Shown here piece after piece: positions 13,269 through 20,513 of a stretch of DNA of 64,000 nt. The notes beneath the pieces are model-generated. The model did not search any database and was not told the DNA's origin. It saw only the letters and a program-made list of their open reading frames with translations. This DNA is from Aldehydirespirator sp963662645 (GTDB lineage: Bacteria > Actinomycetota > Acidimicrobiia > Acidimicrobiales > Aldehydirespiratoraceae), in assembly GCA_963662645.2 (NCBI GenBank), contig OY759762.1:3472001-3536000 (forward strand), written 5' to 3'. Each line of letters starts with the position of its first letter. Position 1 is the first letter of the stretch. Made by a program: the position numbers and the translations under genes.

Positions 13269-13348
13269 GCGCGGGACAGCAGCTCCAGGCTCTCGGGGAT
13301 GGGCTCGGAGAGGCATCCCAGCGGGTCCGCGCCCTGAGCTGAGCGGGG
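13241..13348 (+). repeat. Decayed direct duplication of the TPR gene 3' end
   Basis: 13241-13274 (gene end including the stop) and 13315-13348 share about 31 of 35 positions, with core CGGGTCCGCGCGCTGAGCTG against CGGGTCCGCGCCCTGAGCTG. Offset 74 bases. Confidence 0.8.
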
Positions 13349-13444
13349 GCGCTACGGTGGCGGCGCGCGGGCGCCGGCGGTCCGGCGGGCTGGCCGGCGG
13401 TCGCCTCGGACCACCCGTCAGGAGCCACCCATTAGGAGCTTTCT

Positions 13445-14494
13445 GTGGACATTCACACTTTGCTCGGCGACGACGCCGAGCCACTGCTCGAGCACGAGTG
13501 CAAGACCTTCGAGCGGGAGTCGCTGACCCTTCCCGGCCCCGACTTCGTCGATCGGGTTCTGGCGGCGAGCGACCGCTCGCCCCAGGTGCTGCGCAGCATC
13601 CAGTCGCTGTTCGGCAGCGGCCGGCTGGCAGGCACCGGCTACGTGTCGATACTGCCCGTGGACCAGGGCATCGAGCACTCCGGCGCGGCGTCGTTCGCGC
13701 CCAACCCCGCCTACTTCGACCCTCTGAACATCGTGGAGCTCGGTATCGAGGGAGGTTGCAACGCAGTGGCCACCACCTTCGGCGTGCTCGGCATGGCGTC
13801 TCGCCGTTACGCCCACCGGATCCCCTTCATCGTCAAGCTCAACCACAACGAGCTGCTGAGCCATCCCGAGTCCTACGACCAGGTGATGTTCGGCTCGGTC
13901 GAGCAGGCCTGGGACCTGGGCGCGGCCGGAGTGGGCGCCACCGTCTACTTCGGCTCGGAGAACGCCCGTCGCCAGATCGGCGAGGTCTCCGAGGCGTTCG
14001 CGGCCGCTCACGAGCTCGGCATGTTCACCGTCCTGTGGTGCTATCTGCGCAACTCCGCCTTCAAGGTGGACGGCACCGACTACCACGCAGCCGCCGACCT
14101 CACCGGCCAGGCCAACCACATGGGCGTCACCATCGAGGCCGACATCATCAAGCAGAAGCTGCCCACCAACAACGGCGGCTACCGGGCTATCGGCTTCGGC
14201 AAGACCCATGATCTGGTGTACGACCAGCTCACCAGCGACCATCCCATCGACTTGTGCCGCTATCAGGTGGCCAACTGCTACATGGGCCGGGTCGGGCTGA
14301 TCAACAGCGGCGGGGCCTCGTCGGGTGCCAGCGACCTGGCCGAGGCGGTCGCCACCGCGGTCATCAACAAGCGGGCCGGCGGCACCGGGCTGATCTCGGG
14401 TCGCAAGGCCTTCCAGCGGCCCATGGCCGAGGGCGTCGAGCTGCTCAACGCCATCCAGGACGTGTACCTGGACAGCGCCGTCACCGTCGCCTGA
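13445..14494 (+). CDS. Class I fructose-bisphosphate aldolase (FbaB/DhnA type)
   Basis: 349 aa from GTG 13445, preceded by AGGAGCT. Reversibly cleaves fructose 1,6-bisphosphate to dihydroxyacetone phosphate and glyceraldehyde 3-phosphate in glycolysis and gluconeogenesis, through a Schiff-base lysine. The sequence follows the archaeal/FbaB-type family: SILPVDQGIEHSG near residue 68, FIVKLNHNELL, GATVYFGSE, then GVTIEADIIKQKLPTNN near residue 228, which carries the candidate lysines, and LINSGGASSG for phosphate binding. It is monocistronic in context, followed by about 215 bases and the korAB pair, so both neighbours are central carbon metabolism. Confidence in the family is high; the exact catalytic lysine was not proven from the sequence. 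Confidence 0.92.
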   Translation: MDIHTLLGDDAEPLLEHECKTFERESLTLPGPDFVDRVLAASDRSPQVLRSIQSLFGSGRLAGTGYVSILPVDQGIEHSGAASFAPNPAYFDPLNIVELGIEGGCNAVATTFGVLGMASRRYAHRIPFIVKLNHNELLSHPESYDQVMFGSVEQAWDLGAAGVGATVYFGSENARRQIGEVSEAFAAAHELGMFTVLWCYLRNSAFKVDGTDYHAAADLTGQANHMGVTIEADIIKQKLPTNNGGYRAIGFGKTHDLVYDQLTSDHPIDLCRYQVANCYMGRVGLINSGGASSGASDLAEAVATAVINKRAGGTGLISGRKAFQRPMAEGVELLNAIQDVYLDSAVTVA

Positions 14495-14691
14495 CTCCGG
14501 CAAGAGGCCGAGCGCAAGGTCCGCCACTTCGAAGCCGGGGACTCCCACTCAGTCGCGCTTGGTTGAGCGCAGAACCTGCAAACGAACGGGCAGAAAGCCG
14601 TGGCCGCAAACGGTATACCGGCTAGGGTGGCCCCTGCGGGCCGTACACGGTGGGTTCAACCACGGGTCGCACCGTGCGCTTCCGCACAGCC

Positions 14692-14802
14692 GGTGCAAAG
14701 GAGCATCAGTGACTCACACTTCGGCACGAGGCGCTGGTCGCTGGAGGCATGGCCCCCGCCGAGGGGTGCAAAGGAGCATCAGTGACTGACACTTCGGCAC
14801 GG
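14692..14802 (+). repeat. Direct duplication of the korA ribosome-binding site and start
   Basis: 14692-14729 and 14765-14802 agree at 36 of 38 positions, each containing GGTGCAAAGGAGCATCAGTG followed by ACTSACACTTCGGCACG. Offset 73 bases. Both copies carry an AAGGAG and a GTG. Confidence 0.9.
14709..14789 (+). CDS. Mini-ORF (26 codons) created by duplication of the korA start
   Basis: Begins at GTG 14709 with the same AAAGGAG as korA, encodes a copy of the first residues of KorA (start-THTSAR), then drifts through a basic stretch and stops at TGA 14787-14789. It overlaps the korA GTG at 14782 by eight bases. Whether it is translated is unknown; it could couple translation to korA or be a relic of the duplication. 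Confidence 0.35.
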   Translation: MTHTSARGAGRWRHGPRRGVQRSISD

Positions 14803-16668
14803 ACCCATGAGGTCCGTAGGACCGATGGAATCGTCCTTCGCTTCGCGGGCGACTCCGGCGACGGCATGCAGCTCACCGGTGACCGGTTCACGTCGGCCAG
14901 CGCCCTGTTCGGCAACGATCTGGCCACCCTGCCTGAGTTCCCCGCCGAGATCAGGGCCCCGGCCGGCACGCTGGCCGGCGTCTCGTCGTTCCAGGTCCAC
15001 ATCTCCGACCACGACATAACTACTCCCGGCGACGCCCCGACGGTGCTGGTGGCCATGAACCCGGCCGCGCTGCGGTCCGACCTGCCGCTGCTGAAGCCGG
15101 GCGGCACCATCATCGTCAACTCCGACGCCTTCAACGAGCGCAATCTCGGCAAGGCCGGATACGAGTCCAACCCGCTCGAAGACGGCAGCCTGGACGGCTA
15201 CACGGTCGTCACCGCGCCCATGACCGACCTCACCAAGCGGGCCTGCCAGGACCTCGGAGTCAAGCCCCGCGACGCCGAGCGGTCCAAGAACTTCTTCGCG
15301 CTCGGGCTGGTGTCGTGGCTGTACTCCCGCCCCGTCAAGCCCACCGTCGACTGGATCGACGGCAAGTTCGCGGGGCGCGACACGGTTATCGCGGCCAACA
15401 AGGCCGCCTTCGCCGCGGGCCACGCCTTCGGCGAGACCGCGGAGCTGGGCGCCAGCCGGCTCATGGTCAACCCGGCGGAGTTGGAGCCCGGCACGTACAC
15501 CAACATCAACGGCAACACGGCGCTGTCGTGGGGTCTCATCGCGGCCTCCCAGCAGGCCGGGATACCGCTGTTCCTGGGTTCCTACCCGATCACGCCGGCC
15601 AGCGACATCCTCCACGAGCTGGCCCGGCACAAGAACTTCGGGGTCCGGACCCTCCAGGCCGAGGACGAGATCGCCGCCGTGGGCGCGGCCCTCGGCGCGG
15701 CCTACGGAGGCCACATCGGCGTTACCACCACTTCGGGTCCCGGCATGGCCCTCAAGGCCGAGACTGTCGGTCTGGCCGTGAGCCTGGAGGTGCCGCTGGT
15801 TGTTATCGACATCCAGCGGGGCGGCCCGTCCACGGGTTTGCCCACCAAGACCGAGGCGGCCGACCTGCTCATGGCCATGTACGGCCGCCACGGCGAGGCG
15901 CCCCTGCCCATAGTGGCGGCCCAGAGCCCCTCGGACTGCTTCTTCACAGCCATCGAGGCGGTGCGTCTGGCCGTCGAGCACCGCACACCGGTGATCCTGC
16001 TGTCGGACGGCTACCTGGCCAACAGCAGCGAGCCGTGGCGAATCCCCGACGTCGAGCATCTCGACTCCATCGCCGTCAACTTCGCCTCCAAGCCCAACCA
16101 TGTGAACGACGGGGGCGAGGCCGTCTTCTGGCCCTTCCGCCGCGACGAGAGGCTCGTGCGCCCCTGGGCCATCCCCGGCACACCCGGCCTCATGCACCGC
16201 ATAGGCGGGATCGAGAAGGAGGACGGCAGCGGCAACATCAGCTACGAGCCCGACAACCACCAAGCCATGGTGCGCCTGCGGGCCGAGCGCATCGCGCTGA
16301 TCGCCCACCACATCCCGCCAGCGGAGGTCGCCGGCGACCCGGACGCGGCCGTCGCCGTGGTGAGCTGGGGTTCGACGTGGGGCGCCATTACCGGGGCCCG
16401 CCGCCGGCTCGAGTCGGCCGGCCACCGCCTGGCCCACATCCACCTGCGCCACCTGAACCCGCTGCCGGCCAATCTCGGGGACCTGCTGCGGTCCTTCGAG
16501 CGGGTCATAGTGCCCGAGATGAACACCGGGCAGCTCTGCCGGATGCTGCGAGCCGAGTATCTCGTCGACGCCCGGTCGGTGACCAAGGTCTCCGGCCAGC
16601 CGTTCACCGCGGCTGAGCTGGTCGAGGCGTGCTGGGAAGAGATCGGGGCCATGGGAGGAGCGCGATGA
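14782..16668 (+). CDS. korA: 2-oxoglutarate:ferredoxin oxidoreductase, alpha subunit (gamma-alpha fusion)
   Basis: 628 aa from GTG 14782, which follows AAAGGAG; the upstream ATG 14749 would include duplicated sequence and is less likely. With KorB it converts 2-oxoglutarate, CoA and oxidised ferredoxin to succinyl-CoA, CO2 and reduced ferredoxin in the TCA cycle. The gamma domain is N-terminal (about residues 12-200, beginning LRFAGDSGDGMQLTGDRF). The alpha pyrimidine-binding domain follows, with LFLGSYPITPASDILHELA, QAEDEIAAVGAALGAAYGG and TSGPGMALKAE, and a C-terminal domain with VSWGSTWGA and HLRHLNPLP. This fused form is typical of actinobacteria. The stop overlaps the korB start (ATGA), a translationally coupled pair. 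Confidence 0.94.
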   Translation: MTDTSARTHEVRRTDGIVLRFAGDSGDGMQLTGDRFTSASALFGNDLATLPEFPAEIRAPAGTLAGVSSFQVHISDHDITTPGDAPTVLVAMNPAALRSDLPLLKPGGTIIVNSDAFNERNLGKAGYESNPLEDGSLDGYTVVTAPMTDLTKRACQDLGVKPRDAERSKNFFALGLVSWLYSRPVKPTVDWIDGKFAGRDTVIAANKAAFAAGHAFGETAELGASRLMVNPAELEPGTYTNINGNTALSWGLIAASQQAGIPLFLGSYPITPASDILHELARHKNFGVRTLQAEDEIAAVGAALGAAYGGHIGVTTTSGPGMALKAETVGLAVSLEVPLVVIDIQRGGPSTGLPTKTEAADLLMAMYGRHGEAPLPIVAAQSPSDCFFTAIEAVRLAVEHRTPVILLSDGYLANSSEPWRIPDVEHLDSIAVNFASKPNHVNDGGEAVFWPFRRDERLVRPWAIPGTPGLMHRIGGIEKEDGSGNISYEPDNHQAMVRLRAERIALIAHHIPPAEVAGDPDAAVAVVSWGSTWGAITGARRRLESAGHRLAHIHLRHLNPLPANLGDLLRSFERVIVPEMNTGQLCRMLRAEYLVDARSVTKVSGQPFTAAELVEACWEEIGAMGGAR

Positions 16669-17678
16669 CCGACGTGCCGGTCACCACCCGCAAGGACTGG
16701 GTAACCGACCAAGAGGTCCGCTGGTGCCCCGGCTGCGGCGACTACTCGATCCTCACCGCGGTGCAGCTGCTGATGCCCGAGCTGGGGGTGCGGCGCGAGG
16801 ACACTGTGTTCGTGTCCGGGATCGGCTGCGCGGCCCGGTTCCCCTACTACATGAACACCTACGGCCTGCACGCCATCCACGGACGCTCGCCGGCGGTCGC
16901 CACCGGCCTGGCCATGGCCCGGGGCGACCTGCACGTGTGGGTGGTGGGCGGCGACGGCGACATGATGTCGATCGGGGGCAACCATCTGATCCACGCGCTG
17001 CGCCGCAACGTGAACCTCAACATCCTGCTGTTCAACAACCAGATCTACGGGCTGACCAAGGGGCAGTACTCGCCCACCAGCGAGCGGGGCAAGGTCACCA
17101 AGTCCACCCCCCACGGCTCCGTTGAGCAGCCCTTCAACGCGATCTCGCTGGCGCTCGGCGCGGAGGCGTCGTTCGTGGCCCGCACCCATGACATGGACCG
17201 GGGCCACATGCAGGAGATGTTCCGCCGGGCCCACGACCACCCGGGCGCAGCGTTCGTGGAGGTCTTCCAGAACTGCAACGTGTTCAACGACGGCGCCTTC
17301 GCGGCCATCACCAAGCGCGACGCCCGCGACTCGATGCTGATCGACCTGCGCCACGGCGAGCCGGTCCGCTTCGGTGCCGACGACGAGTTCGGCGTGGTGA
17401 TGGATGCGGGCCGGGCTCGGGTGGTGCAGGTCGCCGATGTGGGGGTGGAGGCGCTCGTGGTGCACGACGAGGCCGACCCCGACCCGTCGGTGGCGTTCGC
17501 GCTGAGCCGCCTGGCCAACACCAACGATGTGCCCACGCCGATCGGCGTCTTCCGGGCCGTGGAGCGCTCGGAGTACGGCTCGTCCGTCACCTCCCAGATT
17601 GCCGCCTCCCAGTCGAAGGCCGGCCCCGGCGACCTCCACAAGCTGCTGCACTCCCGCCCCACCTGGCAAGTCGCCTGA
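16665..17678 (+). CDS. korB: 2-oxoglutarate:ferredoxin oxidoreductase, beta subunit
   Basis: 337 aa from ATG 16665, overlapping the korA stop. This subunit binds thiamine diphosphate and the iron-sulfur cluster. Seen: RWCPGCGDYSIL near residue 23 (cluster cysteines), SGIGCAARFPYYMNTYG, HGRSPAVATGLAMARGDL and the TPP-magnesium motif GGDGDMMSIGGNHLIHALRR near residue 90, followed by LLFNNQIYGLTKGQYSPTS. Length is normal. No separate ferredoxin or delta subunit gene is adjacent, consistent with the two-subunit actinobacterial enzyme. Confidence 0.95.
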   Translation: MTDVPVTTRKDWVTDQEVRWCPGCGDYSILTAVQLLMPELGVRREDTVFVSGIGCAARFPYYMNTYGLHAIHGRSPAVATGLAMARGDLHVWVVGGDGDMMSIGGNHLIHALRRNVNLNILLFNNQIYGLTKGQYSPTSERGKVTKSTPHGSVEQPFNAISLALGAEASFVARTHDMDRGHMQEMFRRAHDHPGAAFVEVFQNCNVFNDGAFAAITKRDARDSMLIDLRHGEPVRFGADDEFGVVMDAGRARVVQVADVGVEALVVHDEADPDPSVAFALSRLANTNDVPTPIGVFRAVERSEYGSSVTSQIAASQSKAGPGDLHKLLHSRPTWQVA

Positions 17679-17740
17679 CCGCGGCCGCGGCCCGGAATCT
17701 TCTCGACGGGCGGGAACCGGGGTGAGTACTGTGGCGTCCA

Positions 17741-18598
17741 ATGGTCATGCGAGACACAATCCTGTTCCCTGCGATCCTGGCCGCGGCGCTCTTGGCGGCG
17801 GCCTGCGGTTCCTCTGAGCCCGAGGTGGTGACCGGGGCGGCGCCGGCCGACGAGTCGCCCCCGACAACGACGCAAGAGCCGGTGGAGGGAGACCCGGCCG
17901 ACGGATCCCCCGACGACGGCGGCGAGGCCTCCGACTCCGGCGACAGCGGGGAGTCCGGGTTCGACGACTCCGACGACGCGTCCTACAGCGGCGAGGACTC
18001 CGGTGCGAGTTCTTCGTCGAGTTCCGACGAGTCCTACGGCGATGAGGACTCGGGCGCGAGTTCTTCGTCGAGTTCTGACGATGCTGACGCGTCCTACAGC
18101 GGCGAGGACTCGGGCGCGAGTTCTTCGTCGAGTTCCGATGATGCTGACGCGTCCTATGGTGGTGCCGGAGAGGACTTGGAGCCCGGCTCGCCGGACGACA
18201 CGGTGAGCGTCACGAACGATCAGATCGTCGGCGACGGCGCCGACATCAGCGACCCCGGCCCGTCCAACTCCGGAGGCCCGGTGCCGCCCGAGGACCGCCG
18301 CCAGCCCGCGCGCATCACCAATGTCGACTTCCAGGTACTGGAGAGCTGGCCGATGCAGGTGATCGTCGAGGTCTCGGGCGAGCTGCCCGACCCCTGCCAC
18401 GAGCTCTGGTGGGAGGTCGCAGTGGACGGCAACACCTACGACGTCGAGGTCTGGAGCGTGTCGCCGCCCCCGGACTCCGACCTGGTCTGCGCCATGATGA
18501 TCCAGACCTTCGTGGAGAACGTGCCGCTCGGCGGCGGCTTCGTGGCCGAGGACTACACCGTGATCGTCAACGGCGAGGCCCACGAGCTGAACTTCTGA
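17741..18598 (+). CDS. Secreted lipoprotein with Ser/Asp repeat linker and a unique C-terminal domain
   Basis: 285 aa. The N-terminus is a lipoprotein signal ending LLAAACGSS, so it is probably anchored to the outer face of the membrane. Residues about 30-145 are extremely acidic and Ser-rich, built around a 20-residue unit (YSGEDSGASSSSSSDDADAS) present two to three times. This resembles a flexible cell-wall-spanning spacer. The C-terminal domain (about 190-285) begins RITNVDFQVLESWP and holds two cysteines (PDPCHELW, DLVCAMM) that could form a disulfide. I do not recognise its function. It follows korB by 62 bases but is unlikely to be functionally linked. Confidence 0.75.
   Translation: MVMRDTILFPAILAAALLAAACGSSEPEVVTGAAPADESPPTTTQEPVEGDPADGSPDDGGEASDSGDSGESGFDDSDDASYSGEDSGASSSSSSDESYGDEDSGASSSSSSDDADASYSGEDSGASSSSSSDDADASYGGAGEDLEPGSPDDTVSVTNDQIVGDGADISDPGPSNSGGPVPPEDRRQPARITNVDFQVLESWPMQVIVEVSGELPDPCHELWWEVAVDGNTYDVEVWSVSPPPDSDLVCAMMIQTFVENVPLGGGFVAEDYTVIVNGEAHELNF
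17981..18151 (+). repeat. In-frame tandem repeat in the lipoprotein linker
   Basis: Three units: 17981-18031 (51 bases), 18032-18091 (60) and 18092-18151 (60), each starting TCCTAC and containing GCGAGTTCTTCGTCGAGTTC. The near identity at DNA level indicates recent expansion. Confidence 0.9.
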
Positions 18599-18686
18599 GA
18601 GGGATGGACCGCAGAGGCGTCTACGTCTCCGCCGACGAGCCGACGGCGAGTCCATACTCGGAGCGCTCGGGGCGGGCCGCGCCCGA

Positions 18687-19550
18687 TCAGCCGCCGCCTG
18701 CGAGAGTGTCGGGCCGCTCCCAGGCGTAGGGCGGCTCCAGCATCCGGCGCTCCTCGGGCGTCCAGTCATCGGCCGCGGCGTGGAACGGCTGGGGGTAGGC
18801 GCCGCCCGGATGCTCCCGGCCGTCCTCCCGGTAGCGCCCCACGAAGGCCATGTGGCCCGGCGTGTACCGGTAGAACAGGGCCCGCCGCTCGTGTGACGCG
18901 GTCCAGGGCAGGGTGCCGTGGGTGAGGGCCTCGGTGAAGATGACGGCCGAGCCTGCCTTCAGCGGGACGGTGCGGATCCACGGTCCGGGATCGGCGAGGG
19001 ACTTGAAGCTCTCGGGACAGGCGAAGCCGCTCTTGTGGCTGCCCGGCAACGCGCAGAACCCGCCGTCCGACTCTCCCACGTCGCAGAGCGCGTAGTGGAC
19101 GACCACCAGACCGCAGCGGATCCGCCCCTGGGCCACCTGGTAGGCGATGGCAGGATCCCACGGCGTGGCGCCGCCGTGCAGCCCGAACGGCGCGCCCCCG
19201 GCTCGCATGACCATGGCGTGGCCGTGGTCGTAGCGGAACCGGGGTCCCAGGATCTCGGTCAGGTACGGCACGATCCTGCGGTGGGCGATGAGCCTTCGGA
19301 AGGGGCCGTCCCACATGTGCAGCGGGCCGGCGGAGACCTGGCGCTCGTCGTTCTGCCAGAAGTCGAAGGACAATTCTTCGCCTCTCGGCCGGTTCCAGAT
19401 GTCGTAGGCGTCGAGCAGGCTGTTGAGCTCCTCCAGTTCTGCGGCCCCGAGGACGTCCTCGATCACCAGGTACCCCTGCAAATCGAACATGTAGCGCTCA
19501 AGCTCCGTCATCCCACCCGCGGTCATCGGCGCACCCCGGTCGGCGGTCAT
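18687..19550 (-). CDS. Phytanoyl-CoA dioxygenase (PhyH) family protein B, HxG variant
   Basis: 287 aa from ATG 19550, whose ATGA overlaps the stop of the upstream paralog. ATG 19526 and 19511 are alternatives created by a 24-bp tandem duplication. PhyH proteins are Fe(II)/2-oxoglutarate oxygenases with an HxD...H iron triad. Here the expected first block reads GLHGGATPWDP (about residue 125), so the carboxylate two residues after His is Gly; the distal His is in TEALTHGTLPW and the 2-oxoglutarate Arg likely in ASHERRALFYRYTPGHM. GGFCALPGSHKSGF matches the family. It is a close tandem paralog of the next gene. The substrate is unknown. Confidence 0.85.
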   Translation of the reverse strand: MTADRGAPMTAGGMTELERYMFDLQGYLVIEDVLGAAELEELNSLLDAYDIWNRPRGEELSFDFWQNDERQVSAGPLHMWDGPFRRLIAHRRIVPYLTEILGPRFRYDHGHAMVMRAGGAPFGLHGGATPWDPAIAYQVAQGRIRCGLVVVHYALCDVGESDGGFCALPGSHKSGFACPESFKSLADPGPWIRTVPLKAGSAVIFTEALTHGTLPWTASHERRALFYRYTPGHMAFVGRYREDGREHPGGAYPQPFHAAADDWTPEERRMLEPPYAWERPDTLAGGG

Positions 19551-19568
19551 CGGCGCACCCCGGTCGGG
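19521..19568 (-). repeat. 24-bp tandem duplication at the PhyH gene junction
   Basis: 19521-19544 and 19545-19568 are identical except for the last base. Each contains TCAT, so the stop/start overlap of the two PhyH genes exists in duplicate. Confidence 0.9.
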
Positions 19569-20479
19569 GTCGGGAACGTGTCGGCTCGCTCGGAGACGTA
19601 GGGCGGCTCCAGCAGGCGGCGCAACCCCGGAGTTAGGTCGCTCTCGGCCGCGTCGGAGGGGAGCGGGTAGGCCCAGCCGTGCTCCTCCCGGCCGTCCTGG
19701 CGGTAGCGGCCGACGAAGGCCATGTGGCCCGGGGTGTACCGGTACAGCAGGGCCCGCCGCTCGTGTGACGCGGTCCAGGGCAGGGTGCCGTGGGTGAGGG
19801 CCTCGGTGAAGATGATGGCCGATCCGGCGCGGTGGGGAATGTGGCGGAGCAGGGGCCTGCAGTCCTCGGGATTCAGGAACCCCTGGGGGAGGGGGAAGGA
19901 GCTCTTGTGGCTGCCGGGCACTGCCGCGAAGCCCCCGTCGCCGGGACCGACATCGCAAAGCGCGTAGGCCACTACCGTGAGGCCGCAGTGGATCCGGCCG
20001 CCGACGACGTTGTATTGGCCGATCGGCTCCCACGGACTGCCCCCGCCGTGCAGCTCCAGCGGCCCGCTGCCCTGGCGCATGAAGATGGCCTGGCCGTGGT
20101 CGTAGCGATACTGCGGGCTGAGGACTTCCCGCAGGTAGCCGGCGATCCGGGGGTGGGCCAGCAGGTCGAGGAAGGGCTTGTCCCAGCAGTGGGGCGGGCT
20201 GACATGGAAGAAGAGCTCGTCGAAAGTCTCGTAGTCGAGGGGCGCGTCATGGCCGCGGGGCTGGTTCCACAGGTCGTAGCCATCCAAGAGGTCGTTGAGT
20301 ACCCGGACCTCCTCCGGCCCGAGCACATCCTCGACCACGAGAAAGCCTTGGAGATCGAACAGGTAGCGCTCCTCGTCGGTCATCCGGCTCTCGATGAGAG
20401 CTGACGGGGCGTCTGCCGAGCCAGGATCAGCCGGAGCGAAGAAGGTGCGCTCGGCAGGGCCGCCCGGCTGCACCGTCAC
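19547..20479 (-). CDS. Phytanoyl-CoA dioxygenase (PhyH) family protein A, HxG variant
   Basis: 310 aa from GTG 20479. Comparison with its paralog suggests that ATG 20383 (MTDEERYLFDLQGFLVVEDV) may be the true start, because the first 32 residues are low complexity and unmatched. Family features: an N-terminal FDLQGFLVVEDVL block, YRYDHGQAIFMRQG, ELHGGGSPWEP where the iron-binding HxD should be (His kept, Asp replaced by Gly), GDGGFAAVPGSHKSSF, and the distal His in THGTLPW with HERRALLYRYTPGHM after it. It forms a two-gene coupled unit with the downstream paralog. Activity could be hydroxylation or, given HxG, something closer to halogenation; that is speculation. Confidence 0.85.
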   Translation of the reverse strand: MTVQPGGPAERTFFAPADPGSADAPSALIESRMTDEERYLFDLQGFLVVEDVLGPEEVRVLNDLLDGYDLWNQPRGHDAPLDYETFDELFFHVSPPHCWDKPFLDLLAHPRIAGYLREVLSPQYRYDHGQAIFMRQGSGPLELHGGGSPWEPIGQYNVVGGRIHCGLTVVAYALCDVGPGDGGFAAVPGSHKSSFPLPQGFLNPEDCRPLLRHIPHRAGSAIIFTEALTHGTLPWTASHERRALLYRYTPGHMAFVGRYRQDGREEHGWAYPLPSDAAESDLTPGLRRLLEPPYVSERADTFPTPTGVRR

Positions 20480-20513
20480 GCTGCGACCATACTCGTCGCC
20501 GGGTGGGTGACGG

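Noticed and set aside
17981..18151. CRISPR-like array
   Set aside because: The repeats are in frame inside a lipoprotein gene and have no unique spacers.
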